From NCBI GenBank assembly GCA_011525185.1, contig WTIQ01000240.1, forward strand, positions 1 through 33,846: 33,846 nt of DNA, in the 5' to 3' direction. This stretch comes from Paracoccaceae bacterium (lineage in GTDB: Bacteria; Pseudomonadota; Alphaproteobacteria; Rhodobacterales; Rhodobacteraceae). The notes below the pieces were generated by a model, which saw nothing but the letters and a program-made list of their open reading frames with translations, made no database searches and was not told the origin of the DNA. How positions within the stretch are numbered: the first letter of the stretch is position 1; every line of letters begins with the position of its first letter. The position numbers and the translations under genes were made by a program. This document shows, one piece after another, positions 1-8,339 of the stretch.

Positions 1-752
1 GCGGGGATGACATTATTGGCTGGATTTCCAACATCAACTGTCGTCAGAGCAAGGGTTGAGCGGTCAAAATGCTTGGTTCCCTGATCTAAGTCATGGGAGG
101 CAAATTGATCCAGCAAACGCACAAGGGCAGGAATGGGGTTTTTGGCGCGGTGGGGATAGGCAGAATGCCCCTGAACACCCTGCGCTGTAAAATAAGCGGT
201 CATTGATCCACGGCGACCAATTTTCATCATATCGCCAAAGTGATCAGGGCATGTTGGTTCACCCACAAGACAATGATCCAACCGCTCATCATGCTCAGCC
301 ATCCAGTCTAGGATAGCGGTGGTGCCATCCACGGCGTCGCCTTCTTCATCGCCAGTGATCATAATAACAAGAGAGCCATCAGGGGGTGTTGTTGTCACAA
401 ATTCTATTGCCGCAGACACATAGGCGGCAACACCCGATTTCATATCAACAGCGCCGCGTCCGTAAAGATACCCATCCTTTTCCACTGCGCCAAAGGGATC
501 CACACTCCAATCAGACGGGTCACCTATAGGTACAACATCAGTGTGGCCATTAAAGCCAATGCTCCTACCGTTTTGACGATCCCCCCAGCGTGCAAAAAGG
601 TTATCAACCTTCCCCCTTGGAATACGGGTACAGTCAAAACCATGTGTCTCTAAAAGCGCTTGGAGATGATCTAATGCGCCACCGTCCTCTGGTGTCACCG
701 AGGGGCAACGGATCAACTCGGCGGTCAGCGCAACGGGGTCAATTCGTGTCAT
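1..752 (-). CDS. dapE: Succinyl-diaminopimelate desuccinylase DapE (C-terminus cut by window edge)
   Basis: DapE hydrolyses N-succinyl-LL-2,6-diaminopimelate to LL-diaminopimelate and succinate in the cytoplasm, on the succinylase route to lysine and peptidoglycan diaminopimelate. The visible 250 residues start MTRIDPVALTAELIRCPSVT and carry the M20 peptidase metal-site motifs in order: FNGHTDVVP (metal His and the neighbouring Asp), GRGAVDMK (bridging Asp) and TGDEEGDA (catalytic Glu followed by a metal Glu). The lid/dimerisation part follows (GRRGSMTAYF, GHSAYPH). The frame is open to base 1, so about a third of the protein lies outside the window. The ATG at 752 has a GAGGA-like ribosome site just upstream. 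It is the last visible gene of the dapD, 115-aa gene, HAD gene, dapE operon, and the gap to the HAD gene is 12 bases. Identity is secure from the motifs and from dapD in the same operon. Confidence 0.95.
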   Translation of the reverse strand, partial: MTRIDPVALTAELIRCPSVTPEDGGALDHLQALLETHGFDCTRIPRGKVDNLFARWGDRQNGRSIGFNGHTDVVPIGDPSDWSVDPFGAVEKDGYLYGRGAVDMKSGVAAYVSAAIEFVTTTPPDGSLVIMITGDEEGDAVDGTTAILDWMAEHDERLDHCLVGEPTCPDHFGDMMKIGRRGSMTAYFTAQGVQGHSAYPHRAKNPIPALVRLLDQFASHDLDQGTKHFDRSTLALTTVDVGNPANNVIP

Positions 753-764
753 CCGTTTCAGTCC

Positions 765-1445
765 TCATCTATGGGCTTCATCTGTGGGGAGGTGTTTTTT
801 TATTGAACGCGCTAGATCAGAAGGGTGAGTTATGATCTCCTCTGCGCCTGCCTCTGTCAACTCCTGCAAAGAACCATAGCCATATAAGGTGCCCACGGCT
901 TTTAATCCGTTGTTTCGTGCACCGATGATATCGTATTTTCGGTCACCAACCATAATGCAATCCGAAGCTTTAACGCCAAGCGCCGCCATCCCATGAGCAA
1001 TCAAAGAGGTTTTATCCGATAGGCCACCATCATCATGGGAGCCAAACTCTTGGGTCAGATACGGCGCAATCCCGTAATGGGCCGTGATTTTTGAGGCCGC
1101 GTACAAAGGCTTGGCCGTGGCAAGACAAAGGCGATAGCCCGCATCCTTCAGCTCGGCCAATTGCTCCAAAATGCCATCATAGAGACCATTTTCTAGCCAG
1201 CCAGAGACTTCATAGCGCTCACGATACAAGAAAACCGCGCGGTCAAGATCCTGCTCTGGAACGCCGAGCGTTCGAAAGCTATCCCAAAGCGGCGGGCCGA
1301 TCATCCAAGCGCCTTCACCCTCAAACGGAGGCAGGTCCATTTTATCGAGCGCATAGGACACACAGTTTAAGATCCCTTTGCCTGCGTCAGTTAAGGTCCC
1401 GTCCAGATCCAGAAATACCACCTTCATATCAGGCATCATTCGCAT
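765..1445 (-). CDS. HAD-superfamily hydrolase (phosphoglycolate phosphatase / 5'-nucleotidase type)
   Basis: This is a cytoplasmic HAD-fold phosphatase of about 226 residues. All four HAD motifs are visible: motif I VVFLDLDGTLTD near the N-terminus (nucleophile and acid/base Asp), motif II LCLATAKP (Thr), motif III Lys in SDKTSL, and motif IV MVGDRKYDIIGA (Mg-binding Asp). The end of motif IV and the following GTLYGYGSLQEL are typical of the subgroup annotated as 5'-nucleotidase or phosphoglycolate phosphatase, so the substrate cannot be fixed from sequence. The start is uncertain: ATG codons lie at 1445, 1439, 1436 and 1427. The one at 1427 (MKVVFLDLDG) fits family N-termini best and would begin just after the stop of the preceding 115-aa gene, consistent with translational coupling. 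No clear Shine-Dalgarno distinguishes them. A lysine-pathway role is not implied by the fold; only the position in the dap operon suggests one. Confidence 0.85.
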   Translation of the reverse strand: MRMMPDMKVVFLDLDGTLTDAGKGILNCVSYALDKMDLPPFEGEGAWMIGPPLWDSFRTLGVPEQDLDRAVFLYRERYEVSGWLENGLYDGILEQLAELKDAGYRLCLATAKPLYAASKITAHYGIAPYLTQEFGSHDDGGLSDKTSLIAHGMAALGVKASDCIMVGDRKYDIIGARNNGLKAVGTLYGYGSLQELTEAGAEEIITHPSDLARSIKKHLPTDEAHR

Positions 1446-1776
1446 AAAGGGGCGTCATTTGGGCAACAATCACCGCATTTTCCTCTAACGCCCGTTGCAT
1501 CAGAGCTTTTTCTTGATCGTCTATCACCGTCCCCTCGGCCTCTTGTTCGGCAAGAGTACCATATCCCGTGATATCCAATGGGTTTAAATCAGCTTGGCGG
1601 ATAAGAGCGACTGTTTCGCGCACTGCCTCTGCCTCGTCCACACCGCCTGCATAACACATCAGAGCGGCACCAACAGAATCCTCTGGCAAACCATCGTTTT
1701 TTTGCCGTCCGACTTGGACCAACAGAGTGTAAACGTCTTGGCTTTTCTTTGGAGGCTTCTGTTTTTGCTCGTTCAT
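1429..1776 (-). CDS. Conserved-looking hypothetical protein in the dap operon (115 aa)
   Basis: I do not recognise the family. The predicted product is a soluble 115-residue protein with a lysine-rich N-terminus (MNEQKQKPPKKSQ) followed by an acidic, probably helical body. There is no signal peptide, membrane segment or obvious metal motif. It lies 31 bases after dapD and its 3' end overlaps the longest form of the HAD gene by 17 bases, so it is very likely cotranscribed with dapD and dapE. The reading frame is credible because it fills the gap between operon genes with little spare sequence, but the ribosome site before the ATG at 1776 is weak. No function is assigned. Confidence 0.7.
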   Translation of the reverse strand: MNEQKQKPPKKSQDVYTLLVQVGRQKNDGLPEDSVGAALMCYAGGVDEAEAVRETVALIRQADLNPLDITGYGTLAEQEAEGTVIDDQEKALMQRALEENAVIVAQMTPLYANDA

Positions 1777-1807
1777 TTGAGTGACATCTCAAGTCGCATC
1801 CAGCCCA

Positions 1808-2635
1808 TCAATCGCGCAATAATTCGTTGATCCCTGTCTTGCTACGGGTTTTTTCATCGACACGCTTGACGATCACGGCACAATAGAGACTTATCCCATT
1901 TTTCGAGGGCATGCTGCCAGAGACCACCACGGAATAGGGTGGCACTTCGCCATAGCTCACGTCACCCGTCTCCCGATCCACAATTTTTGTCGATTTTCCA
2001 ATATAGACACCCATTCCAAGAACAGAGCCCTCTCGCACGATGCAGCCCTCTACGACCTCTGATCGCGCGCCGATAAAGCAATTGTCTTCGATAATTGTAG
2101 GGCCTGCCTGCATTGGCTCAAGCACACCGCCAATCCCGACACCACCAGAAAGATGCACATTTTTACCAATTTGTGCGCAGCTTCCTACAGTGGCCCATGT
2201 GTCAACCATCGTTCCTTCATCGACATAGGCACCAAGGTTTACAAAAGATGGCATCAAAACAACGCCTGGGGCAATAAAGGCAGATTTTCGCACAATACAG
2301 TTCGGGACAGCCCGAAACCCAGCAGCGCGCCATTGATTATCGCCCCAGCCTTTGAATTTGCTGTCCACTTTGTCCCACCAGCCAGAGCCCTGTGGTCCGC
2401 CCTCTTGGATTTCCATATCTTTAATCCGAAACCCAAGGAGAACAGCCTTCTTGGCCCATTGGTTCACATGCCATTCGCCACTTTCACGGCGTTCAGCAAC
2501 ACGAAGCTGCCCAGAATCTAGGGCATTTAATGTTTCTTCAATCGCGTCGCGCGTTTCGCCCGTTGTGGTCGGTGAAATTGTGTCGCGGGCCTCCCAAGCG
2601 GCTTCAATTGCAGTTTCTAATTGCGCATTGGACAT
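1808..2635 (-). CDS. dapD: 2,3,4,5-tetrahydropyridine-2,6-dicarboxylate N-succinyltransferase DapD
   Basis: DapD transfers a succinyl group from succinyl-CoA to tetrahydrodipicolinate, the committed step of the succinylase branch to diaminopimelate and lysine. The 275-aa length equals the usual proteobacterial size. An N-terminal helical domain (through about residue 100) is followed by a left-handed beta-helix with hexapeptide repeats: APGVVLMPS, VNLGAYVDEGTMVDTWATVG, the GGVGIGGVLEP segment that shapes the active site, then EDNCFIGARSEVVEG. The ATG at 2635 follows an AGGAG ribosome site at a spacing of about 8 bases. It is the first gene of the operon that ends in dapE, and a plausible promoter lies just upstream. 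Trimeric cytoplasmic enzyme; identification is firm. Confidence 0.97.
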   Translation of the reverse strand: MSNAQLETAIEAAWEARDTISPTTTGETRDAIEETLNALDSGQLRVAERRESGEWHVNQWAKKAVLLGFRIKDMEIQEGGPQGSGWWDKVDSKFKGWGDNQWRAAGFRAVPNCIVRKSAFIAPGVVLMPSFVNLGAYVDEGTMVDTWATVGSCAQIGKNVHLSGGVGIGGVLEPMQAGPTIIEDNCFIGARSEVVEGCIVREGSVLGMGVYIGKSTKIVDRETGDVSYGEVPPYSVVVSGSMPSKNGISLYCAVIVKRVDEKTRSKTGINELLRD

Positions 2636-2662
2636 AACTCTATCTCCTAAAAGGTTTTACGC

Positions 2663-2691
2663 TCTATATCTGTGCGTCTTTAGACAGACAA
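2663..2691 (-). promoter_or_regulatory. Candidate sigma70-type promoter for the dapD operon
   Basis: Reading the minus strand, TTGTCT (4/6 to the -35 consensus) is followed after exactly 17 bases by TATAGA (4/6 to the -10 consensus), 28 bases before the dapD start codon. The spacing is ideal, but both hexamers are imperfect, so this is a suggestion only. Confidence 0.35.
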
Positions 2692-2710
2692 TGCCTCTTC
2701 ACTCTCTGGC

Positions 2711-2738
2711 AAAGAAAAAGCCCCGCAAAAGCGGGGCC
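2711..2738 (-). terminator. Rho-independent terminator of the coxSLM operon
   Basis: On the minus strand a perfect 7-bp stem GCCCCGC/GCGGGGC with a TTTT loop (2720-2737) is followed by TTTTTCTTT. It starts 27 bases after the coxM stop codon. GC-rich stem plus U-run is a textbook intrinsic terminator and separates the cox operon from the downstream dap operon. On the plus strand the flanking A-rich and T-rich sequence is weaker, and no plus-strand gene ends here. Confidence 0.9.
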
Positions 2739-2764
2739 TCTCATTTCTTTTTGAAAGAACCGTT

Positions 2765-3547
2765 TTAGTTCGCAGCAGCCACAGCACGACCCGTCAGCAC
2801 TTTGACGAGGTTCGCGCGATACGCTTTGCTGCCATGCAAGTCTGCGATCATATCGGCGGCATCGACGCTCAGATCAGCCAAGGCATCAGCAGAGAAATTC
2901 GCACTCAGAGCGGCTTCAGCCTCCGTCCAACGGAACACCCCATTTTCAGAGGCCCCCGTCACTGCGACACGCACTCCATCGGCATATTTAGCAACGAACA
3001 CACCAACCAAGGCAAAGCGAGAGGCGGGTTGTTCAAACTTTTGATAGTTTGACGCCTCTGGGATCGGCATTGACACAGATGTGATGATCTCTCCCTCTTC
3101 AAGGGCTGTTGTGAACATCCCCTGAAAATAATCATCCGCTGCAATGTCCCGTTTGTTCGTGGTGATCGTGGCGCCTGTGGCCAAAGCAATTGAGGGATAA
3201 CACGCGGCGGGATCGTTATTCGCCAGTGATCCACCAATGGTCCCGCGATTGCGCACCGCGGGATCACCAATGCCACCCGCAAGCCCTGTTAGACCCGCAA
3301 AGGCATCAGCGGCCTCTACATCTGCATGAGTCGTTGCGCCACCGATGGTAACCGAACCACCAGAAACTGACACACCTAGCATATCTGCAATGCCACCGAG
3401 ACTAACGAGCTTTGATGGACTGGCAAGGCGCTGCTTCATTGTAGGGATCAGTGTCTGACCACCGCCCAAGGCTTGCGCGTCTTCTGCACCCAGTGCTGCA
3501 ACGGCATCAGCAACACTCGAAGGTTTTACAAATTCAAAGTTATACAT
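2765..3547 (-). CDS. coxM: CODH-family molybdenum hydroxylase, FAD-binding medium subunit (CoxM-like)
   Basis: This is the flavin subunit of a xanthine-oxidase-family enzyme, passing electrons from the 2Fe-2S subunit through FAD. The 260-aa product starts MYNFEFVKPSSVADAVAALG and has the two FAD-binding elements: ALGGGQTLIPTM (about residues 37-48, in place of the AGGHS form of true CoxM) and GTIGGSLANNDPAACYP (about residue 115 onward). A C-terminal CO_deh_flav_C-like domain follows. The start at 3547 is chosen over an upstream in-frame ATG at 3583 because GGAGGAAAATCC precedes it at good spacing and homologues begin here. It is the last gene of coxS-coxL-coxM, 14 bases after coxL, and is followed by an intrinsic terminator. 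The S-L-M order is the one reported for form II clusters. Confidence 0.9.
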   Translation of the reverse strand: MYNFEFVKPSSVADAVAALGAEDAQALGGGQTLIPTMKQRLASPSKLVSLGGIADMLGVSVSGGSVTIGGATTHADVEAADAFAGLTGLAGGIGDPAVRNRGTIGGSLANNDPAACYPSIALATGATITTNKRDIAADDYFQGMFTTALEEGEIITSVSMPIPEASNYQKFEQPASRFALVGVFVAKYADGVRVAVTGASENGVFRWTEAEAALSANFSADALADLSVDAADMIADLHGSKAYRANLVKVLTGRAVAAAN

Positions 3548-3561
3548 GGATTTTCCTCCGA

Positions 3562-5928
3562 TTATCCGTTGATTGCTGACCAAACACGTGAGGGTGAGAC
3601 GGGCATATCAATGTGATCCACATGGGTGTGACCACCTGAATGCAACGCATCAATCACAGCATTGATGACTGAAGGCGGTGAGCCAATCGCCCCCGCTTCA
3701 CCACAGCCCTTCACCCCAAGCGGGTTATGGGTACATGGCGTCTGACAGGAGTGATCTACCGTAAAGAACGGCACATCTGAGGCACGCGGCATCGCATAAT
3801 CCATATAAGAGCCGCTCACCAACTGACCATTTTCATCATAGACCGTGTTTTCCAGCAATGCCTGACCGATACCTTGGCCAATACCACCATGCACTTGTCC
3901 AGATACGATCATCGGGTTGATCACATTGCCAAAATCATCCGCTGCAGAGAAGCTCTCAATGGTGACCTTGCCTGTTTCTGGATCAACTTCGACCTCGCAG
4001 GCGTAGGCACCTGATGGGTATGTGAAGTTTGATGGATCATAAAAGGCGGTTTCTTCCAGGCCTGGTTCAATGTCCTCCAGCGGATAATTGTGTGGGACAT
4101 AAGCCGCAAGCGTCACATCACCCCAAGCACAGGATTTATCCGTTCCAACAACATTGAACTGACCATCTTTGAGCTCAATATCAGCCTCAGACGCTTCAAG
4201 CAGGTGAGAGGCGATTTTCTTGGCCTTATTGATGATCTTTTCGGTTGCGCGCACCATTGCAGAACCACAGACCGCAATGGAGCGTGATCCATAAGTCCCC
4301 ATTCCAAATGGAATTTTGGAGCTGTCACCATGAACGATGTCGATCATACCCTCATCGATGCCAAGCATTTCTGCAACCACTTGTGGAAAGGCAGTTTCGT
4401 GCCCTTGGCCGTGGCTATGCGCGCCAACCATGACACTGATAGAACCAGTCGCGTTCACACGAACCGTCGCAGCATCATAAAGTCCAGCACGCGCGCCCAA
4501 CTGTCCAACCAAGTTTGATGGTGCGATACCACAGGCTTCGATGTAGCAATTTACACCCAAACCGCGCAGTTTGCCTTTGGCTTCAGAGGCCTTACGACGG
4601 GCTTCAAAGCCAGACAGGTCCGCGATTTCCTCAAGCTTGTCCATTGTTGCCACATAGTCGCCCGTGTCATATTCAACCGCCACTGGGGTTGCATAGGGAA
4701 ACTCAGAGATAAAGTTCTGGCGACGCAGGGCAATTGGATCAACGCCGAGTTCACGGGCCGCTTTGTCAATCACGCGCTCGAGCTGGTAGGTCGCCTCTGG
4801 ACGGCCTGCACCACGGTACGCATCAACGGCAACCGTATTGGTAAACACTGCTTTTACGTTGACGTAAACAAGCGGCGTTCGATAGTTCCCCGCCATAAGC
4901 GTACCATGCAACCATGTCGGCACCGAAGGTGCAAACGTGCTGAGATACGCGCCCATATTGGCATATGTGTCAGTCCGGATCGCAGTAAAGTTATTGTCTG
5001 CGTCAAGAGCGAGTTCGATCTTGGTCACATGGTCGCGGCCTTGCGCATCAGAAATGAAAGACTCAGACCGGGATGATGTCCATTTCACTGCCCGATTGAT
5101 CTGACGGGCCGCGAATGTACAAAAAGCCTCTTCCGCGTAATGGAAGATTTTCGTTCCAAAACCGCCACCCACATCGGGCGCAACAACCCGTAGTTTATGC
5201 TCTGGAATGCCCAAAACAAATGCGCCCATCAAAAGGCGGATAACGTGCGGGTTCTGAGAGGTCGTATAGAGCGTGCTTTCATCATTAGCGCGGTTGTAAT
5301 CACCAATGGCAACACGGGGTTCCATCGGATTTGCCACCAAACGCTGATTAACCAATTCAAGAGAGGTCACATGTGCCGCATTGGCAAAGGCCTCGCCAAC
5401 GGCCGCTTTGTTTTCCTCAACAAAACCCCAATCGTAGCAAAGGTTTGATGTAAGATCGTCGTGAACCTTGGGTGCGCCGTCTTTGACCGCTTCCCTCATG
5501 TCGATCACGGCGGGAAGCTCATCAATTTCGACGTTTATGGCCTCGGCGGCATCGCGTGCCACGGCTGCACTGTCGGCGATAACTGCAGCAATAGGGTCAC
5601 CTACATGGCGCACTTTACCTTGTGCAAGTACAGGGTGCGCTGGTTCTTGCATGGGTTCACCATGGCGGTCTGTCACTTGCCAGCCACAAGGCAATCCGCC
5701 AACACCTTCAAAATCAGCTCCTGTAAAGATGCGCACAACGCCTGGCATGCCTTCTGCTGCGCTTGTGTCAACGCTCTTTAGTTTGCCGTGGGCCACGGTT
5801 GAACGCAGAAAATAGACATAGGCCTGTCCATTTACATTAATATCATCGGTGTATTGACCTGTTCCGGTCAGAAATCTTACGTCTTCGCGGCGCTTGCTTG
5901 GGGCGCCGATGCCACTGTCCTTAGGCAT
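3562..5928 (-). CDS. coxL: Form II CoxL-like molybdopterin hydroxylase large subunit
   Basis: This is the large, Mo-pyranopterin-binding catalytic subunit of a xanthine oxidase/CO dehydrogenase family enzyme; 788 aa is the normal length. The N-terminal half has GRREDVRFLTGTGQY-like family opening and the GGGFGTK loop at about 254-260. The active-site loop reads AYRGAGR at residues 370-376. This is the signature of form II CoxL; form I (genuine CODH) has AYxCSFR with the Cu-S-Mo cysteine. Here that cysteine is absent. The GAHSHGQGHETAF segment (about 502-514) and GVKGCGEAGAIGSPP with the catalytic Glu at about 744 are present, so the Mo site looks intact. The ATG at 5928 follows a GGAGAG ribosome site. 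The natural substrate of form II enzymes is unsettled: CO has been claimed for some, and other aldehydes or heterocycles are equally possible. Confidence 0.93.
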   Translation of the reverse strand: MPKDSGIGAPSKRREDVRFLTGTGQYTDDINVNGQAYVYFLRSTVAHGKLKSVDTSAAEGMPGVVRIFTGADFEGVGGLPCGWQVTDRHGEPMQEPAHPVLAQGKVRHVGDPIAAVIADSAAVARDAAEAINVEIDELPAVIDMREAVKDGAPKVHDDLTSNLCYDWGFVEENKAAVGEAFANAAHVTSLELVNQRLVANPMEPRVAIGDYNRANDESTLYTTSQNPHVIRLLMGAFVLGIPEHKLRVVAPDVGGGFGTKIFHYAEEAFCTFAARQINRAVKWTSSRSESFISDAQGRDHVTKIELALDADNNFTAIRTDTYANMGAYLSTFAPSVPTWLHGTLMAGNYRTPLVYVNVKAVFTNTVAVDAYRGAGRPEATYQLERVIDKAARELGVDPIALRRQNFISEFPYATPVAVEYDTGDYVATMDKLEEIADLSGFEARRKASEAKGKLRGLGVNCYIEACGIAPSNLVGQLGARAGLYDAATVRVNATGSISVMVGAHSHGQGHETAFPQVVAEMLGIDEGMIDIVHGDSSKIPFGMGTYGSRSIAVCGSAMVRATEKIINKAKKIASHLLEASEADIELKDGQFNVVGTDKSCAWGDVTLAAYVPHNYPLEDIEPGLEETAFYDPSNFTYPSGAYACEVEVDPETGKVTIESFSAADDFGNVINPMIVSGQVHGGIGQGIGQALLENTVYDENGQLVSGSYMDYAMPRASDVPFFTVDHSCQTPCTHNPLGVKGCGEAGAIGSPPSVINAVIDALHSGGHTHVDHIDMPVSPSRVWSAING

Positions 5929-5964
5929 AATAAACTCTCCTTGCTGGTTTAGCTCAGTCTTATT

Positions 5965-6450
5965 TTATTCTGCGGCAATTGCTGAAACATCTTGGCCAGA
6001 TGCAGCCATGATAGATTTCACGATATTGTGGTATCCGGTACAACGACAGATGTTACCCTCAAGGTGGTCTCTGATCTCTGTTTCGGTTGGTTTGGGGTTT
6101 TTCTTGAGCAATTCAGCCGCTGCCATCACCATGCCTGGTGTGCAAAACCCGCACTGTAGCCCGTGATGATCCTGAAATGCTTGCTGGATTGTGTTCAAAG
6201 ATCCATCTGCATTTGCTTGACCTTCGATGGTATCGACTGTTGCGCCATCCGCATCAGAGGCAAACATTGTGCAAGACTTGATCGCTTTTCCGTTTACATG
6301 AACGGTACATGCGCCACATTGGCTGGTGTCACAGCCCACATGCGTCCCCGTCAGGTTTAATTCGTTTCGCAGAAAGTCCACAAGCAAAGTGCGACCCTCT
6401 ACCTCACCGCTTGCGGATTTACCGTTCACGGTCATCGTCACAGTTGTCAT
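5965..6450 (-). CDS. coxS: CODH-family molybdenum hydroxylase, 2Fe-2S small subunit (CoxS-like)
   Basis: This is the iron-sulfur subunit of the CoxSLM enzyme, carrying electrons from the Mo centre to FAD. The 161-aa protein has the plant-type [2Fe-2S] ferredoxin domain (Cys at about 40, 45, 48 and 60 in GCDTSQCGACTVHVNG...KSC). The helical C-terminal [2Fe-2S] domain follows (Cys 100 and 103 in LQCGFCTPGM, Cys 135 and 137 in CRCTGYHNIV). All eight cluster ligands are present. The ATG at 6450 follows a strong AGGAGGACTTAA ribosome site. It heads the operon; the 36-base gap to coxL suggests cotranscription. The 279-base region upstream (6451-6729) must hold the operon promoter, but I see no convincing sigma70 pair there, only a CCATATGG palindrome near 6541. 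Confidence 0.93.
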   Translation of the reverse strand: MTTVTMTVNGKSASGEVEGRTLLVDFLRNELNLTGTHVGCDTSQCGACTVHVNGKAIKSCTMFASDADGATVDTIEGQANADGSLNTIQQAFQDHHGLQCGFCTPGMVMAAAELLKKNPKPTETEIRDHLEGNICRCTGYHNIVKSIMAASGQDVSAIAAE

Positions 6451-6729
6451 TTAAGTCCTCCTCATCGTATGTCTTTAGAAGTATCTATGGTCGGAAACTT
6501 CTTTCGATTCCCTTTGGTTATACGTTACGGTCCTATGATCCCATATGGCAACGATTGTTTGTGCGTTCATTTTGCCGCATGCGACAAAAGTCACGATAGA
6601 TCGTAGGGATGGGATCAGAAAGTACTCGGTCCATTTAAGAGCTTAGGGTGAAGTGAGCCACCTTGGCAAGAACTATGACCCCCCTACTTTAGTCCATTGC
6701 GCGCAAGTTGCTGCGTTGATGGATAAGAC

Positions 6730-7305
6730 TCAACGTTTGTGTTTTTTTAAATACACATACAAAGCACCTGAGCCGCCATGTCTTATGTGAGCCTCTTCCA
6801 CTTGGAGCACCTGTTTTTGTAAATGAGCTTGTCGGAGCCATTGGGGAACCTGCTGTCGCAATACACCGCGGCCCTGTTCCATCCAGTGATCAGTGTCTCG
6901 GGCACCCTTTCCCGTCACGATCAATACCAAACGCAACCCAGCACCAAAACTACTGTTGATAAAATTATGTGTCGCGCCGTGGGCCTGTGCAACCGTGAGG
7001 CCGTGTAAATCGAGGATAGCTTCTGGCTTGAGTTTGCCCCTCTTCATCTTGGAATATGCTCTGGCATCCATCTTTGGCGCTGGTGCTCGCATTCGTAACA
7101 GAGGCCTACTTTCAAATCTAGGCTCGATATTGGGTAAGGGTTTCGGCTTTTTGCTCCGCTTTTGGGTATTGTTTGAACTTGGAGTTAATTTATGAGGCTC
7201 CACGAACAAAGGCTGCTTTTCATGCGCCTTTGTGGACATGGGTTGGGCGTCTTTTACGACCTTTTGCCAGAGCTCAAACTCCTCACGATTTAGCGTACGC
7301 TTCAT
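6730..7305 (-). CDS. Smr (MutS2 C-terminal) domain protein
   Basis: A 191-aa protein. The N-terminal ~90 residues are basic, proline-rich and low-complexity. The C-terminal Smr domain has LDLHGLTVAQAH (about 100-111), LIVTGKGARD and the terminal GGSGALYVYLKKHKR, with the conserved LDLHG and TGKG motifs of Smr nuclease-like domains. Stand-alone Smr proteins act on nucleic acids, and some bind ribosomes or cleave RNA at stalls; the role of this one is not determined. Its ATG overlaps the mltA stop codon by four bases (ATGA), so it is translationally coupled to mltA in the timA-mltA-smr operon, an order seen throughout Rhodobacterales. No terminator is visible after it. Confidence 0.88.
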   Translation of the reverse strand: MKRTLNREEFELWQKVVKDAQPMSTKAHEKQPLFVEPHKLTPSSNNTQKRSKKPKPLPNIEPRFESRPLLRMRAPAPKMDARAYSKMKRGKLKPEAILDLHGLTVAQAHGATHNFINSSFGAGLRLVLIVTGKGARDTDHWMEQGRGVLRQQVPQWLRQAHLQKQVLQVEEAHIRHGGSGALYVYLKKHKR

Positions 7306-8339
7306 CGCTCCAAGCCCACATGAGCAAGACGAAGTGCCCGCGCCACAGGCAAAAGCACATAAACCACACCCGTATCTTTTATTTGTGCTGCAAGAGACCC
7401 AGCGTCCTTGCCCGTGCCATAGAAAACATCATTCCGCTGCGCCCCTTTAATTTTTGATCCTGTATCCTGCGCGATCGCCATACGCCGCAGTGGAAACTGA
7501 CCAGACTTATCGACCCATACGGGGGAGCCAAGGGGAATGAATTTTGGATCAACCGCAACAGACCTTAGCTCACTTAAAGGAACTGTCATTGCGCCAACGG
7601 GGCCTTTAGAAGGGCTAAGCTTTTGTATTTCTCGAAAAAACACATAATTCGTATTGTGGTGCAGCAGCCGCCTGCCCGCTTGGGGATTGTTTTTGACCCA
7701 ATTTTTAATCACCGCGGCAGAGGCTTGGTGTTGATTAAGAATGCCGCGTCGGACCAGTTCCTGTCCGATTGATCTATAGGGATGGCCATTTGACGCAGAA
7801 TATCCAAATCGTAACGTGCTGCCATCTGTCAGTCGGATACGTCCAGAGCCCTGTATTTGAAGAAACATTAGATCGACAGGATCATCTAGGTAGGCTATTT
7901 TCAATCCGCGCCCACTTAAAACACCCCTCGTTTCAATCTTGGCTCTGGTTTTCCAAAGACGCCCCTCTTTGACCTCTGGGGGCTTGGAATAAATCGGAAA
8001 GCGAAATCTATTGGTTTTGGTGCGGCTACCAAACAGTTCGGGTTCATAATATCCCGTAAACAAAGGCGGCTCACCGTTTTCTATTCGAACAGGCTTAAAA
8101 AAGCTTTCAAAAAACGCTCTGGCATCGGGCCCGCTTTGTGAGACAGCGCATAGCTTTTCCATTTCCAGATCATTCACTAGACCACAAGAGGCATTAAATG
8201 CACGCAATGCCTTTGTGTGGTCATCGCTTTCCCAACCAGGAAGATCTGAAAATTCATGTAGTGTTACAGTTACGCCAGACCAAGCCGCTCCAGTTGCGAC
8301 ATATAAAAATGCGATAAAAAGGGCGGCCCCCCGTCTCAT
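7302..8339 (-). CDS. mltA: Membrane-bound lytic murein transglycosylase A family protein MltA
   Basis: MltA cleaves the glycan strands of peptidoglycan, producing 1,6-anhydro-muropeptides in the periplasm. The 345-aa protein starts with MRRGAALFIAFLYVATGAAW, a basic n-region and hydrophobic stretch that look like a signal peptide. There is no lipobox cysteine, unlike E. coli MltA, so it is probably soluble or anchored otherwise. The MltA domain follows (FTGYYEPELFGS, FLQIQGSGRIRL, FGYSASNGHPYRSIG). The C-terminal 3D domain has MAIAQDTGSKIKGAQRNDVF, with the conserved aspartates, the first being the likely catalytic residue. It overlaps the upstream timA stop and the downstream smr start by four bases each, so the three genes are tightly coupled. 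Confidence 0.93.
   Translation of the reverse strand: MRRGAALFIAFLYVATGAAWSGVTVTLHEFSDLPGWESDDHTKALRAFNASCGLVNDLEMEKLCAVSQSGPDARAFFESFFKPVRIENGEPPLFTGYYEPELFGSRTKTNRFRFPIYSKPPEVKEGRLWKTRAKIETRGVLSGRGLKIAYLDDPVDLMFLQIQGSGRIRLTDGSTLRFGYSASNGHPYRSIGQELVRRGILNQHQASAAVIKNWVKNNPQAGRRLLHHNTNYVFFREIQKLSPSKGPVGAMTVPLSELRSVAVDPKFIPLGSPVWVDKSGQFPLRRMAIAQDTGSKIKGAQRNDVFYGTGKDAGSLAAQIKDTGVVYVLLPVARALRLAHVGLER

Noticed and set aside
3600..5800. Long open frames on the strand opposite to coxL and other core genes
   Set aside because: They are antisense to well-conserved proteins, lack family similarity I can recognise and have no ribosome sites. They follow from the codon structure of the real genes.
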